A stretch of 64,000 nucleotides of DNA from Planctomycetia bacterium (GTDB taxonomy: Bacteria > Planctomycetota > Planctomycetia > Gemmatales > HRBIN36). The translations under genes and the position numbers were made by a program. Every line of letters starts with the position of its first letter. Position 1 is the stretch's first letter. This document shows, in pieces, positions 9,182 to 21,658 of the stretch. The stretch is taken from assembly GCA_016795155.1 (NCBI GenBank), contig JAEUIE010000003.1:62001-126000 (forward strand). The letters are read 5' to 3'. Under the pieces are notes generated by a model that searched no databases, had not been told where the DNA came from, and was given only the letters and a program-made list of their open reading frames with translations.

Positions 9182-10774
9182 ATGCCGCCATCACCTGACA
9201 AGGACGATCTTGATGCGATTGCAGAAGCAGCCAGTCAGGCTGACGATACGCACACAGGTGATAACCCACATACTGCCAATACTGAAACGGGAAAACATGC
9301 TCCGCAGAGTTCGCGGCCTTCTGGACCAGTCGATGCTTACACCCTTTTGAAAGAAGGTGCACAGCCGGTCACCCTGGGCGATTACCAGATGACCAAAAAG
9401 CTGGGGCAGGGTGGCATGGGAGCTGTGTTCAAAGCCAGGCAGATCAGTCTTGATAGAGATGTCGCTTTGAAAGTGCTGGCCAGGCACCTGGCAGATGATG
9501 AGAAGTTTGTCAGCCGATTTCAGCGTGAAGCGCGAGTGATGGCCAGGCTGGATCATCCCAACATCATTCGCTGTTACAGCGTCGGTATTGAAAATGGTCT
9601 GAATTACCTGGCGATGGAATTTGTGGATGGATGCAGCCTGCAGGATCTCATTGAAAAGCATGGCAAATTCTCCGTTGGAGACGCGCTTTTCGTCACACTG
9701 CGTGTTGCTGAGGCGCTGGAATATGCACATGGCTTGAACCTGGTGCATCGTGATATCAAGCCGGACAACGTGCTGGTGAACAAAAAAGGCGTCATCAAGC
9801 TGGCTGATCTTGGACTGGCCAAGCCCATGAATGATGACTTGTCCATGACAGCATCGGGAGTGGGTGCAGGCACGCCGCAGTACATGGCTCCGGAGCAGAT
9901 GCGATCGGCCAAGGATGTGGATGGCCGAGCCGATATTTATGCACTGGGTGGCATGCTCTATGTCATGCTGACGGGCAAAAAACCGCATGATGGTGAAACG
10001 CTTGTCAAATTGCTGGAGCAGAAAGAAAAGGGACGCATTGAACCGGCACGCAAGTTGAACCCGAACGTGCCGGACAGGCTCGATCTGATGATCGATAAGA
10101 TGCTGACCAAGAGCCTGACGGCCCGTTATCAGACCTGTTCCGAAGTTATTCGCGATCTGGCAGGCTTGGGAATTGCCAACGATTATCTGAGCGTGATGCA
10201 CCCCGATGGGCCGCCCGTTGGCCTGGCTTCGAAGTCCAATATTCCTCCGATGAAAAGCCAGAAGCCTGCCAGCACACCTACTGCAGAAGTACCGGTGACG
10301 CCGCGTGTTCTTCCACAGCGGCGCGAATCGGATGTCCCCACAGGGGATGTTTGGTATCTTGCTGCTGGAGTAACGCGCGATGGGAAAAAGAAAGTTCGCA
10401 AGCTGACCTATGCCCAGATGAAAGAACTGATCAAGAGCAAGCAACTGGATTCCACTATGGAAGCCAGCAAACAACCTGGTACGGGCTATCGTGCACTGGC
10501 TACTTTCAAGGAATTCGAACTGCTCTTCCGTTCACAGGTTGCACAAAAGAAGCTGGAGCGCAAACAGGAAAAGCTGCAGGACAAGTTTGCTGAGATAGCA
10601 GCTGAGGTGGAAAGCTACGAGCGAAAGAAATGGTGGAGCCGGTTTTTTAACAGCGTTGGCGGCTGGGTAGCCCTGGTAATAGGTCTTGCGGCACTAGGCG
10701 GGTTAATCTTCCTTATTGTTAAGTTCGCTCCTGTTATCATGGACTTCTTCGCCAAGAAAGTTGGAGCCACTTAA
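9182..10774 (+). CDS. Ser/Thr protein kinase with GYF_2-like module and C-terminal membrane anchor
   Basis: 530 residues. Residues 1-62 form a polar, probably disordered N-terminus. Residues 66-335 are a Hanks-type kinase: glycine loop LGQGGMGAVF, catalytic Lys97 in VALKVL, HRDIKPDN with Asp191, and DLG at 209-211. After a Pro-rich linker, residues about 386-450 (starting VWYLAAG, with LTYAQMKELIKSKQLD) resemble a GYF_2 adaptor domain. A basic coiled stretch follows, then one transmembrane segment near 495-520. All catalytic motifs are intact. The start has GGAG 8 bases upstream. The neighbouring FHA protein is a likely partner; the kinase's own targets are unknown. Confidence 0.93.
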   Translation: MPPSPDKDDLDAIAEAASQADDTHTGDNPHTANTETGKHAPQSSRPSGPVDAYTLLKEGAQPVTLGDYQMTKKLGQGGMGAVFKARQISLDRDVALKVLARHLADDEKFVSRFQREARVMARLDHPNIIRCYSVGIENGLNYLAMEFVDGCSLQDLIEKHGKFSVGDALFVTLRVAEALEYAHGLNLVHRDIKPDNVLVNKKGVIKLADLGLAKPMNDDLSMTASGVGAGTPQYMAPEQMRSAKDVDGRADIYALGGMLYVMLTGKKPHDGETLVKLLEQKEKGRIEPARKLNPNVPDRLDLMIDKMLTKSLTARYQTCSEVIRDLAGLGIANDYLSVMHPDGPPVGLASKSNIPPMKSQKPASTPTAEVPVTPRVLPQRRESDVPTGDVWYLAAGVTRDGKKKVRKLTYAQMKELIKSKQLDSTMEASKQPGTGYRALATFKEFELLFRSQVAQKKLERKQEKLQDKFAEIAAEVESYERKKWWSRFFNSVGGWVALVIGLAALGGLIFLIVKFAPVIMDFFAKKVGAT

Positions 10775-10792
10775 CTTGGTAATTAAACACCA

Positions 10793-10832
10793 ACAGCCGC
10801 GTGATGAGTCATCACGCGGCTTTCTTGTTGGT
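10793..10832. terminator. Bidirectional rho-independent terminator
   Basis: Near-perfect palindrome GCCGCGTGATGA / TCATCACGCGGC followed by a T-rich run on the plus strand, with an A-rich approach that serves the other strand. It sits between the convergent kinase and PEP-CTERM-like genes. Confidence 0.85.
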
Positions 10833-10847
10833 GAATTGAAATGCAGA

Positions 10848-11447
10848 CTAAGCTACCTGTGCCTTTCGAGCTAAAACTCGTCGGCGCAGATGCATGCCTG
10901 CTAGCCCCAAGGCGCCCATACCAGCCATGATAAAACCGGCGGGTACGGGAACGCAGACTGCTACGTCATCAATAAAGAAAAAATGAGGATCATTGCCAAA
11001 ATTGAAACGGAGTTCTTGCGGAGAACCATCTCCGATTACCGTGAACACAAAATGTTCCCAATTCGGACCATCATCTGGTCGATCCGTTTCGGAATAAAGT
11101 AAAACTCCATCAAAATACACTTCAAAAAAATTGGATTCGGGATTGTCATCCCAGCAATTTAAGTAAAACGAAAGCTCATACTGAATACCAGCTTGGGTAT
11201 TGATCATCTGCCAAAGTGAACCTGGGCCATCAGGAAGTCCTGTGGTTGAACCTAATGCCGCACTATAGGTACCAGTGTGCGGAAAAAAATCTGAGACACT
11301 GTTAAAAGGTCCAGAGACGTTCCAACCGGTAAAATCTCCCGTTTCAAAACCACCATTAGCAACGAGGTTGATTTCTCCAGCAGTTGCCTTGCCCGTCGCA
11401 AACAGGCATAGCACTGTGGCAAGTGAAGCTAACATCAGACTTCGCAT
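10848..11447 (-). CDS. PEP-CTERM-type secreted protein
   Basis: 199 residues: an N-terminal signal peptide (LASLATVLCLFATGKATA), then a jelly-roll-like domain opening NLVANGGFETGDFTGWNVSG. The C-terminal sorting region is VPVPAGFIMAGMGALGLAGM followed by arginines. That is a variant of PEP-CTERM, in which the motif is V-P-x-P-A, then a hydrophobic stretch and a basic cluster, recognised by exosortase. The PEP itself reads PVP here, so recognition is inferred. The start has AGGAG at good spacing. Similar proteins are tied to extracellular matrix in other bacteria; no exosortase gene is in the window. Confidence 0.8.
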   Translation of the reverse strand: MRSLMLASLATVLCLFATGKATAGEINLVANGGFETGDFTGWNVSGPFNSVSDFFPHTGTYSAALGSTTGLPDGPGSLWQMINTQAGIQYELSFYLNCWDDNPESNFFEVYFDGVLLYSETDRPDDGPNWEHFVFTVIGDGSPQELRFNFGNDPHFFFIDDVAVCVPVPAGFIMAGMGALGLAGMHLRRRVLARKAQVA

Positions 11448-11591
11448 AGCAAGCTCCTAACGAAAGAAGAACAACAGGATGCATCAGGGCGATGAATGCG
11501 GTTGTAAGTTTTGATAGATACCACCCTGGCTAGTAGCCAGGGTAATATTGGGGTTAATTCAGCACGAGGCAACTGAGCCCTATTGGCTTGT

Positions 11592-14500
11592 CTATGCCAG
11601 CGTGCGTGTGATCTTCAGCATGGCCTGGTCAGCCAGGCTCACGGCCAAGGCAGCATCACTGACGGAAGGCTTGTTCTTCTGCACGAAGAAGTGAGCCAGC
11701 GCTTTCTGGTCAAGACCGCCTGTCTTGCGGGCAGCAGTCGCCAGCAGGGCATCAGTCATCGCTTTGGATTGAGCAGTCTTCTTGCTGAGGGTAGAAGAAC
11801 TTGTCAACAAGGCTGATGATGACTTGCCGCTGGAAGAAGTCAGCAGGCTTGGCACCAGTTGGCCACCGCTGGTGGATGGGCTAGTGGAGATTGCCGAGAC
11901 GCTGGTTACTCGACCCGCATTGGCGATATTCACACCCATGAAGTAAACACCAGTGCTTCCACCCTCAGCCCTGACACGAGCACGGTAGGTGCCCGCGAGC
12001 GTAGTTTTAAGGATTTTTACAATTTCATTACGACCGTCAGCCAGATTAGCTCCAGCAACCAAGTTTCCATTGGGATCATAAACTTCCAAATCTGGATTGA
12101 GAAGAACCTGAGGCTCGCCGGGGCCATCGCCAGGTGTACTGGTATCGACTCGCAGATACTTGTTGGCATCCACGTAGAAGGAATACCAGTCTTCCGCAGG
12201 AGGCAGCGTCAGGCTGGTACTCTTGCCAGTACCCACAAAGGTGTTGCCACCGGGTACATTAAAGCCCAGCAGAACCCGGTTGGGTCCCTGGGTTCCTGCA
12301 GCCTTGATGCCCACCGTGGCGCTGCCACCGTTGTTGCCTGCTGCAGAGCCGGAGACCAGATCCTGGTAGTTAAACCTGACCGTGCCGTCAGCTGCGTACA
12401 GAACAGCCTGGAAAGTCAGGGTGTCGCCAGTTGTTCCACCCGAGAAGAAGGAAACCTGGTTCCACTGAACGACGAGTCGCTGAGTTGAGCCGGATCCCAA
12501 TACCTGGAAGAACACATTGGAATTGGCTCCACCGCTGACAATCAGATCATCCCAGAACGGAGCAATGCCTGCCAGTGAAGGCGAAGTCGTAAGATCAGCA
12601 TTAGTGAAGGAGGAATCACCACCACCAAATGTCATCAGACCATTGCTGCTGACAAATACGGTGTTTTGTGTGGTGTTGTAGAAAGAGAAATTGAACCCGA
12701 TGGAAATTGAAGCTGATGCATCATCCTGACCGCTCAGTGCCGAGATCACGGTACCAGTGGAACTGATATCTTCAAATCCAAAGGTCAGTACGTTGGGTGT
12801 ATACACCGTACTGCCGCTGGCAAAGATAGCACCCAAAGCACCTTTATTACCTGCAATGGGTTGTGCTGTTGCCAGCGTATCGTTGGCTTCACCATCGAAT
12901 GCAGTATTGTTGCCAACTACTACACTATAAGGCACATTGCTGGCACCACCTACTCGCACATAGTAAGTACCAGTAGTGGTGATCTGATAGTTGCTGATCA
13001 TACTGGTGACATTGGTGAAACCACCTGCACCAGTTGCCAGCACTGCATCAGCAGCATCACGCAATTCCACAGTGACATTGCTGGCTGTCAGGGCGGTAGC
13101 AGCAATGTTGGCGAACTGACCAGCCGTGAAATTCACAGCATAGTAATCGCCCGTGGGATTGGGAGGACTGATCAGCGTGCTCTGACCAGTTCCTACAAAT
13201 GCATTCGGGCCGTTGTTGAAGGCCAGAAGCAGTCGGTTTGGTCCCTGCGTGCCTGCTGCCTTGATGCCTACCGAGGCGCTGGCGCCGTTGTTACCGGCAG
13301 CTCCGCCAGATGCCAGGTCGAGGTAGTTAAACCTTATTCTGCCATCCACGTAGATCTGGGCCTGGAAAGTTAGCGTATCGCCGGCAGTTCCACCCGAGAA
13401 GAAGCGGATGTTATTCCACTGCACCGTCAGGTGCTGATCGTTGCCAACGCCAGTTACCTGGAAAAATACATTGGAACCTGCCACGCCGCCCGCAGTATGC
13501 AGATCATCCCAGAATGGCATGATGGCAGCCTGCGTTGGTGCTGTGGTGAGATCAGTATTGGTGAATGAAGTATTGGCGGAACCAAATACCAGCGAACCAT
13601 TGCTGCCAACAAACACGTTCGTATTGTTGGTGCCATAGAACGGGAAGCTGAATCCGATGGGGATGGATACGCTCGCGTCATCCACGCCGGTCAGCCCTGC
13701 AATGACAGTTCCAGTTCCACTGATGTTTTCAAAACCAAATGCCACTGCGGAAGCAGTGTAATTGGCATTGTCGGTAGTACCCAGTACAGCACCACGGGAT
13801 GCGGTGGCAATGGTCGAGGTCAGATTAATGACGCTGCCGTTGATATCCTGTGCCGTGGCAACGGTATTGTTAAGCGCACCCACGACATTACCTTCGAGTT
13901 CAAAGGCAGCATTTAGGATCACTTCTACCGTGTAATTCCCAGTAGTTCCACCAACGCTGCTGACCTGGATGCGGTAGGTACCCCCTGCACTAATGGTCGT
14001 AGTCTGGAATCCAGTGATCTGACCAGGAGCAGGAGCTGAAGCAAACCCCATCGAGAAGTTAGCTGGATCAAACAGATCGACACGAGGTTGAAGTCCAGCA
14101 CTGGTAGGTCTGACAATAATGGTCAGCTTCTGATTAGGATCAATATTGATCAGGAAGCTGTCGGTATCAGCAGCAAAGTTCACTGTTCCGCTGGCAATCG
14201 GATCATAAATGAGTGAGCCAAGCGGATTCTTGGGTGCCAATGGCGTTGGGTAGGGAACAACACCAATATCAACACCGTAGTTAGCAGAGAAATTGCTGCC
14301 AGGGTTATCGAACGAATCGGTAATGGCATTGGCAGCAATGCTAGCGGTCAACGTTCCTTCCTGGGTGATGCCACCGATGGTGAATCGCACCGTGGTATTG
14401 CCTGGAAGAACTACAGCACCTGTTACAACTGCACCTGGAATGCCGGCCAGGACCAGATCAGTGGTCTGTACTGATGCAGGATTGATCGGTTCGCTGAAAG

Positions 14501-16649
14501 TCACATCGTAGGTAAATGGTCCAGGGAGCGTGAAGATGCCGTTGGGGAACGGTGGATTGGTAGAAACCACGCTCATCAGGTTGGCATCGTACAGGAATGT
14601 GCCGTTGAATTCAAAGACGGGGTTGCCATCGGGGTCACGCAGAAATGCTCCTGCGTCAATGTGCATAGTCTGTACGCCTTGAGCAGTAACTGGCGAACTG
14701 TTGAAGGTAAAGATCAACTGCGTAGATGTATTCACTAATACACTGTCTGCAGGAATGCCATTCACTTCAAAGTCACTGGCATCTACCGTGCCGGCTTGCA
14801 CAGGATCACTGGTGTTTACAGTAAACACTGTTGTCTGCGTGTTCTGAATACTTCCAACAGCGGGCACTGTTGTGGAAACTGCCAGACCTAGTGCAATCTT
14901 CTCGTAGTAAACATTGGGATCTTTGCGAGGTGCTCCACCGGGAAGGTCATTGCGATTATCTGACCAGATGACATGGAATGCACCTGGTGTAGCGACGGCA
15001 GTATCGTAATCACCCATGTAAACAGAATTGACTACTGCATCACGACCGAATTCCGGCAACGATGCGACATCACTGATGGCAAAACTCGGGGCAAAGTTTA
15101 AGGTGCCACCGGAGATGGTTGCAACACGGCCATAGTACTTGTACAAATTGTTAGCGGTGTCTTCCTGCCGACTGTAGTAGAAGATACCCAGTTTGCCACC
15201 GTCTGGTGTCACAGCCAGTGTTGGCTGCCATTGATCAGTAGTAGTGGCATCGTCATTGACTCTGGTAGGAGCGCTCCAGGTTGTGCCGCCATCAGTTGAA
15301 ACAGTGACAAAAACGTCAGCCTTGTCGACACCAGCTGGATTGTTGGCAAAGGTTACATAGATGTGTCCACTGACTGGATTGACTACAGCGTGTGGGAATT
15401 CATTGCTGCGGAAACCGGAGAAGGTACCAGTACCTTGTCGTAGACCAGTCAACCCCAGATCGCCATTGGTTCCACCAACTAATCCGCTGGCCACTGTGAT
15501 TGGAGAGCTGAAGGTGTTGCCAAAGTCTGTGGACCTCCTCATCTGGATAGTCGTGCCAGCATACCAATAGACCTGTATGGAGTGATCAGGAGCCACGGTA
15601 ACAAATGCGCCTTGATTGCCAGTGACAATCAATGTTCCGCCGTTCGGTCCGAATGTAGCTCCACCATCAGTTGATTTGAAGAAGTAAATGCCAGGACCTG
15701 CTCCGAATCGACGTGAAACCATATAAACGTTGCCATTGCCTGCGCCAGCATAGTTGTCGACCGTGTGCCATTGCTTATCTTCCGAACTACCGCCTGGTGT
15801 TGCATTGGTCGGTGCCATCCAGGTAGCACCACCATCATCCGAACGGAACATCTGAATGGTGCCAGCACCACTGAAACCAAGTGTGGAGAAATAGATTCTA
15901 CCTGTCGTATTGTCGCGAGCCAAGACAGGGTCGCCTGCATCACCTATTGCGCTGGTTGGAAGTGTTCCACCATCAGTAAATGTAGCACCGCCATCGGTGG
16001 ATCGCGCCCATCCAGTGAACTTATTTGTTCCACCTGAGTTCGATCCAGAATCATTGAAACCAATTACAACATTGTTCCCCCAGGCGACCAGACTGGTTTC
16101 ACTCTGGGTGAAGTTAGCTGTTCCAGTTGAACCTGTGTTATTATTACCGAGGGAATCGTACGGATCACCGTCAACCGTACCGCCATTGTCACCCCCATTA
16201 TTTTTCAACTGACTCAGGTAGGTATCGTAGTCAAATGGGCCGTATAGATTTTGTGATCGTGCAGCGGCTGGTTGAATCTTGCGTAGAGTTGCAGGATCCT
16301 GAGCAATGTAATCTTCAACATGAGTAAAACCGGGTACTGTTTGAAGAGTATTGACAACTTGCGTTTGATTAAGACTGGGGTCAACTTTCACAAGATACGC
16401 GCCAGATAAATCCATCGCACTGTGGACTTCAACAGTGCTGTTGGAAACTCCACCCATCTGGAGCAGGCTTTGCCCTAGAATTCGTTGTTGCTCAACATTG
16501 CTGGCACCGGTCATGCCGCCGAAGTATGCCACCCACAGCCCATTGGCCATCAGGTTTCTATCCTCTAAGAGCTCCAGTAAAGGTCTGTACTTGCGTAAAG
16601 GTAGAGCGGATGAGTCTCGATCATGTCTGGCAAACCTTGCACGTAACAT
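11592..16649 (-). CDS. Giant secreted multidomain protein (LEPR-XLL-like N-terminus, BNR and PPC domains)
   Basis: 1685 residues. The N-terminus has LLELLEDRNLMA (24-35), the LEPR-XLL-type motif of planctomycete giant surface proteins. Residues about 50-125 resemble a subtilase propeptide (AYLVKVDPSLNQTQVVNTL then VPGFTHVEDYIA), but no protease follows. About 190-640 is a sialidase-like BNR propeller with many STDGGATF / SDDGGATW Asp-boxes. About 640-810 has Ig-like strands with NPASVQTTDLVL. About 825-930 is a prepeptidase C-terminal (PPC) domain. Then come two closely similar units about 320 residues apart, each with IGFxFxFY, VFVSSNG, APFWDDL and KAAGTQGPNR. A third PPC-like stretch and a Ser-rich tail complete it. 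AAGGAG precedes the ATG. Expected to be extracellular; substrate unknown. Confidence 0.88.
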   Translation of the reverse strand: MLRARFARHDRDSSALPLRKYRPLLELLEDRNLMANGLWVAYFGGMTGASNVEQQRILGQSLLQMGGVSNSTVEVHSAMDLSGAYLVKVDPSLNQTQVVNTLQTVPGFTHVEDYIAQDPATLRKIQPAAARSQNLYGPFDYDTYLSQLKNNGGDNGGTVDGDPYDSLGNNNTGSTGTANFTQSETSLVAWGNNVVIGFNDSGSNSGGTNKFTGWARSTDGGATFTDGGTLPTSAIGDAGDPVLARDNTTGRIYFSTLGFSGAGTIQMFRSDDGGATWMAPTNATPGGSSEDKQWHTVDNYAGAGNGNVYMVSRRFGAGPGIYFFKSTDGGATFGPNGGTLIVTGNQGAFVTVAPDHSIQVYWYAGTTIQMRRSTDFGNTFSSPITVASGLVGGTNGDLGLTGLRQGTGTFSGFRSNEFPHAVVNPVSGHIYVTFANNPAGVDKADVFVTVSTDGGTTWSAPTRVNDDATTTDQWQPTLAVTPDGGKLGIFYYSRQEDTANNLYKYYGRVATISGGTLNFAPSFAISDVASLPEFGRDAVVNSVYMGDYDTAVATPGAFHVIWSDNRNDLPGGAPRKDPNVYYEKIALGLAVSTTVPAVGSIQNTQTTVFTVNTSDPVQAGTVDASDFEVNGIPADSVLVNTSTQLIFTFNSSPVTAQGVQTMHIDAGAFLRDPDGNPVFEFNGTFLYDANLMSVVSTNPPFPNGIFTLPGPFTYDVTFSEPINPASVQTTDLVLAGIPGAVVTGAVVLPGNTTVRFTIGGITQEGTLTASIAANAITDSFDNPGSNFSANYGVDIGVVPYPTPLAPKNPLGSLIYDPIASGTVNFAADTDSFLINIDPNQKLTIIVRPTSAGLQPRVDLFDPANFSMGFASAPAPGQITGFQTTTISAGGTYRIQVSSVGGTTGNYTVEVILNAAFELEGNVVGALNNTVATAQDINGSVINLTSTIATASRGAVLGTTDNANYTASAVAFGFENISGTGTVIAGLTGVDDASVSIPIGFSFPFYGTNNTNVFVGSNGSLVFGSANTSFTNTDLTTAPTQAAIMPFWDDLHTAGGVAGSNVFFQVTGVGNDQHLTVQWNNIRFFSGGTAGDTLTFQAQIYVDGRIRFNYLDLASGGAAGNNGASASVGIKAAGTQGPNRLLLAFNNGPNAFVGTGQSTLISPPNPTGDYYAVNFTAGQFANIAATALTASNVTVELRDAADAVLATGAGGFTNVTSMISNYQITTTGTYYVRVGGASNVPYSVVVGNNTAFDGEANDTLATAQPIAGNKGALGAIFASGSTVYTPNVLTFGFEDISSTGTVISALSGQDDASASISIGFNFSFYNTTQNTVFVSSNGLMTFGGGDSSFTNADLTTSPSLAGIAPFWDDLIVSGGANSNVFFQVLGSGSTQRLVVQWNQVSFFSGGTTGDTLTFQAVLYAADGTVRFNYQDLVSGSAAGNNGGSATVGIKAAGTQGPNRVLLGFNVPGGNTFVGTGKSTSLTLPPAEDWYSFYVDANKYLRVDTSTPGDGPGEPQVLLNPDLEVYDPNGNLVAGANLADGRNEIVKILKTTLAGTYRARVRAEGGSTGVYFMGVNIANAGRVTSVSAISTSPSTSGGQLVPSLLTSSSGKSSSALLTSSSTLSKKTAQSKAMTDALLATAARKTGGLDQKALAHFFVQKNKPSVSDAALAVSLADQAMLKITRTLA

Positions 16650-16855
16650 TGAAACACTCCTTCAGGTTCCCACTTTTAGAATGCATTGACGAAGAACATC
16701 GCCGTACTCGGGCTTGTAAGGCGTGCTCAATTTCTGCTTGACCTGTGGTCTTTCAGTGCCAGATAAAAGAAGGGCGATGAATCCGGCTTATGCTGAAATT
16801 CTCAGGTTGCGAGTCAATGTTGAATGAGAGTGCGGGCAACCCTCATTTAGGGCGG

Positions 16856-16884
16856 AGTGTAGTTCAAGAAAATTACGATTGCAA
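16856..16884 (-). promoter_or_regulatory. Candidate promoter for the giant secreted protein gene
   Basis: Read on the minus strand: TTGCAA (16884-16879), 17-base spacer, TACACT (16861-16856). It would give a leader of about 200 bases. Hexamer-based inference only. Confidence 0.35.
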
Positions 16885-17011
16885 CAAAAAACTGAAAATA
16901 ATTTTCATTTTTGCGTTAACTTAGGATAAATATTCTGAAAATACGGCGTTTTTGAGAGAGATAATTATGTGAATTCTGGTTGTCTCAAAACAACTCAAAA
17001 AACTCCACAAA

Positions 17012-17038
17012 CAAAAAAGGCCGTCTTCTGATGACCTT
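17012..17038 (-). terminator. Rho-independent terminator of the ATP synthase operon
   Basis: On the minus strand AAGGTCATC, loop AGAA, GACGGCCTT, then TTTTTTGTTT. One mismatch and one G-U pair in the nine-base stem. About 30 bases after the atpC stop codon. Confidence 0.8.
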
Positions 17039-17066
17039 GGAAAATTCTTGAAACAGTTTAATTTGA

Positions 17067-17453
17067 TCAGTGTGTGGCAGGTGCTTTTCCTGCTACATGC
17101 AATTGTGCTTTGGCTTTGGCTAGTGCACTTCCAGCAAGACCGCTGAGTTGAGATTCCAGTGCAGCAACCTTGATGTCACCAACAGCCACTGCTTTCGGCG
17201 TCAGAATACTGACAACATTGGATCGCACCTGAACGAATCCACCTTCGATGTAATAACGACTGGTTTTGCCGGAGTGCGTTGTACGGAGTTCACCAAAACC
17301 CAGGCGGCCTGTCATGGGGGCACGATCAGCCAGAATACCAAGTTCGCCATCGAACATGGGGACAGCAACAAACTCCACCGTCTCATCCAGCACTACACGT
17401 TCCGGAGTGACGATCATGCATTTCAGGCTTTTGGCGTTCGAATCCATAATCAC
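17067..17453 (-). CDS. atpC: ATP synthase F1 epsilon subunit
   Basis: 128 residues, the usual length for a bacterial epsilon subunit. It matches the N-terminal beta-sandwich (KCMIVTPERVVLDETVEFVAVP then FDGELGILADRAPM) and has a short C-terminal helical hairpin (ALESQLSGLAGSALAKAKAQL). The subunit sits on the central stalk and can inhibit ATP hydrolysis. The helical C-terminus is short, so the inhibitory role may be weak; that is inference. It is the last gene of the operon, 6 bases after atpD and 30 bases before the terminator. Two ATGs are possible, at 17453 and 17447. Confidence 0.96.
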   Translation of the reverse strand: MIMDSNAKSLKCMIVTPERVVLDETVEFVAVPMFDGELGILADRAPMTGRLGFGELRTTHSGKTSRYYIEGGFVQVRSNVVSILTPKAVAVGDIKVAALESQLSGLAGSALAKAKAQLHVAGKAPATH

Positions 17454-17459
17454 CTCAGA

Positions 17460-19890
<2,431 letters not shown>

Positions 19891-19945
19891 GTGTTATCGA
19901 GTTCCTCCGGCAGCAGTTGCCGCCGGCTCGTTTTAAGGGTTTTGA

Positions 19946-21658
19946 TTAAACGTTGGTTGGTGTCTTGAATTGGGGGACGAACGTTTCGATCGCCCGGGTC
20001 AATTCCTTCTCCACTTCATCCGTCAGTTTCTTTTCCTTGATCACGAGGTTGCGGACTTCAGGAGTCTGTTCCTTGAAGAAGGTCAGGAACTGCTGTTCCC
20101 AGGCGTTGACGTACTTGCGATCCACCTTGTCGAGGTAGCCCTTGGCTCCAGCGAAGATGATCGCTACCTGATCGGCAACGTGCATGGGTTTGAACTGTCC
20201 CTGTTTCAGGATTTCCACCATGCGATAACCACGATCCAACTGCTGTTGAGTCGCTTTATCCAGTTCAGTACCGAGCTGTGCGAAAGCTTCCAATTCGCGG
20301 AAGGCAGCAAGATCGAGCTTCAGACTGCCTGCAATTTTCTTCATAGCAGCAGTCTGGGCATTGCCACCCACGCGGGAGACTGACACACCCACGTCAACCG
20401 CGGGACGTATGCCTGAGAAGAACAAGTTAGGCTGCAGATAGATCTGACCATCCGTGATGGAGATCACATTGGTCGGAATATAAGCCGAGACTTCGCCTTC
20501 GAGGGTTTCGATGATGGGCAGAGCGGTGAGTGATCCGCCTGTTCCAACCACCTTGGCCACTTTGGTGCCAGGAAATTTCTTGACGGTTTCTTCGGCTTCA
20601 TGCTTATCGAGCGGGCCGACATAAACTTTGCAAGCTTCCTTGCCTTCCCGTTTCTTGTTGGGATCAGCAGCTGAATTGACACCCCAGTCTGCAGTGACTT
20701 TGGTAACGTCTGCAGTATCAGGAACGATGACCCACTTTTCAGCAAGCTTGGCGGAACGTTCCAGTAAGCGGCTGTGACAGTAGAACACGTCTCCAGGATA
20801 AGCTTCGCGGCCTGGAGGACGACGCATCAGCAGCGACAACTGGCGATACGCAGCAGCCTGCTTGCTTAAATCGTCATAAACACACAGTGTGTCGCGGCCT
20901 TTGTACATGAAGTACTCGGCCATGGCAGTGCCAGCGTAAGGGGCGATATATTGGAGAGGAGCAGAAGCAGCTGCGGAAGCTACAACAACAATGGTATAGT
21001 CCATCGCTCCGCTTTGGCGAAGTCGCTCAATGACAGTAGCAACCGTCGATTCCTTCTGACCCACAGCGACGTAGACGCAGATCACGTCTTCTTCACGCTG
21101 ATTCAGAATGGTATCGATGGCGATGATGGTTTTACCCGTTTTGCGGTCACCGATGATGAGTTCACGCTGTCCGCGACCGACTGGGGTCATCGAATCGATG
21201 GCCTTGATACCAGTCTGGAGGGGCTGACGCACCGGTTGGCGTTCTGCCACGCCGGGAGCATTCGATTCAACCAGGCGGTATTCCGAAGCCAGGATCGGGC
21301 CTTTGCCATCGAGCGGGTTACCAAGTGGATCAACCACGCGGCCAATCATGGCATCGCCTACAGGCACGCTCAAGAGTTGACCTGTGCATTTGACTTCATC
21401 GCCTTCGCGGATGCCGAGGTAATCACCCAGGATGATGACACCAACGGAATTCTCTTCGAGATTGAAAGCCATGCCACGTACGCCAGCGCGGGTAAACTCG
21501 AGGAGTTCACCTGCCATGACGCTGGCCAGGCCGTAGACGCGGGCGATACCGTCGCCCACTTCGAGCACACGGCCTACTTCGCTGGCGGCCAACTGGCCCC
21601 GGTACTGGCTGATCTCGTTAGACAGTACAGAAACGATCTCGTCTGCCTTGAATTTCAT
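19946..21658 (-). CDS. atpA: ATP synthase F1 alpha subunit
   Basis: 570 residues from the ATG at 21658; family members are usually 500-550. Non-catalytic nucleotide-binding subunit with Walker A GDRKTGKT, the conserved arginine region in [16 protein letters not shown]-like sequence near 380, and the N-terminal crown ([20 protein letters not shown]). The frame extends upstream to 21781, but the start at 21658 gives the typical [13 protein letters not shown]-terminus. It overlaps the 3' end of atpH by 41 bases. Extra residues are in an insertion around [20 protein letters not shown] (about residues 345-375) in the nucleotide domain. That insertion is uncommon and may be lineage-specific. Confidence 0.97.
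   Translation of the reverse strand: MKFKADEIVSVLSNEISQYRGQLAASEVGRVLEVGDGIARVYGLASVMAGELLEFTRAGVRGMAFNLEENSVGVIILGDYLGIREGDEVKCTGQLLSVPVGDAMIGRVVDPLGNPLDGKGPILASEYRLVESNAPGVAERQPVRQPLQTGIKAIDSMTPVGRGQRELIIGDRKTGKTIIAIDTILNQREEDVICVYVAVGQKESTVATVIERLRQSGAMDYTIVVVASAAASAPLQYIAPYAGTAMAEYFMYKGRDTLCVYDDLSKQAAAYRQLSLLMRRPPGREAYPGDVFYCHSRLLERSAKLAEKWVIVPDTADVTKVTADWGVNSAADPNKKREGKEACKVYVGPLDKHEAEETVKKFPGTKVAKVVGTGGSLTALPIIETLEGEVSAYIPTNVISITDGQIYLQPNLFFSGIRPAVDVGVSVSRVGGNAQTAAMKKIAGSLKLDLAAFRELEAFAQLGTELDKATQQQLDRGYRMVEILKQGQFKPMHVADQVAIIFAGAKGYLDKVDRKYVNAWEQQFLTFFKEQTPEVRNLVIKEKKLTDEVEKELTRAIETFVPQFKTPTNV

Larger units (their letters stand above)
16650..17066. other. Intergenic region between atpC and the giant secreted protein gene
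   Basis: 417 bases, AT-rich between about 16860 and 17010, with no convincing coding frame. It holds the atp operon terminator at its right end and a candidate minus-strand promoter near 16870. The remaining roughly 190 bases before the ATG at 16649 would be an untranslated leader. Confidence 0.6.

Noticed and set aside
9191-10474. 427-codon minus-strand frame opposite the Ser/Thr kinase
   Set aside because: The sense strand encodes all kinase motifs in order; the antisense frame has none and is a by-product of codon use.
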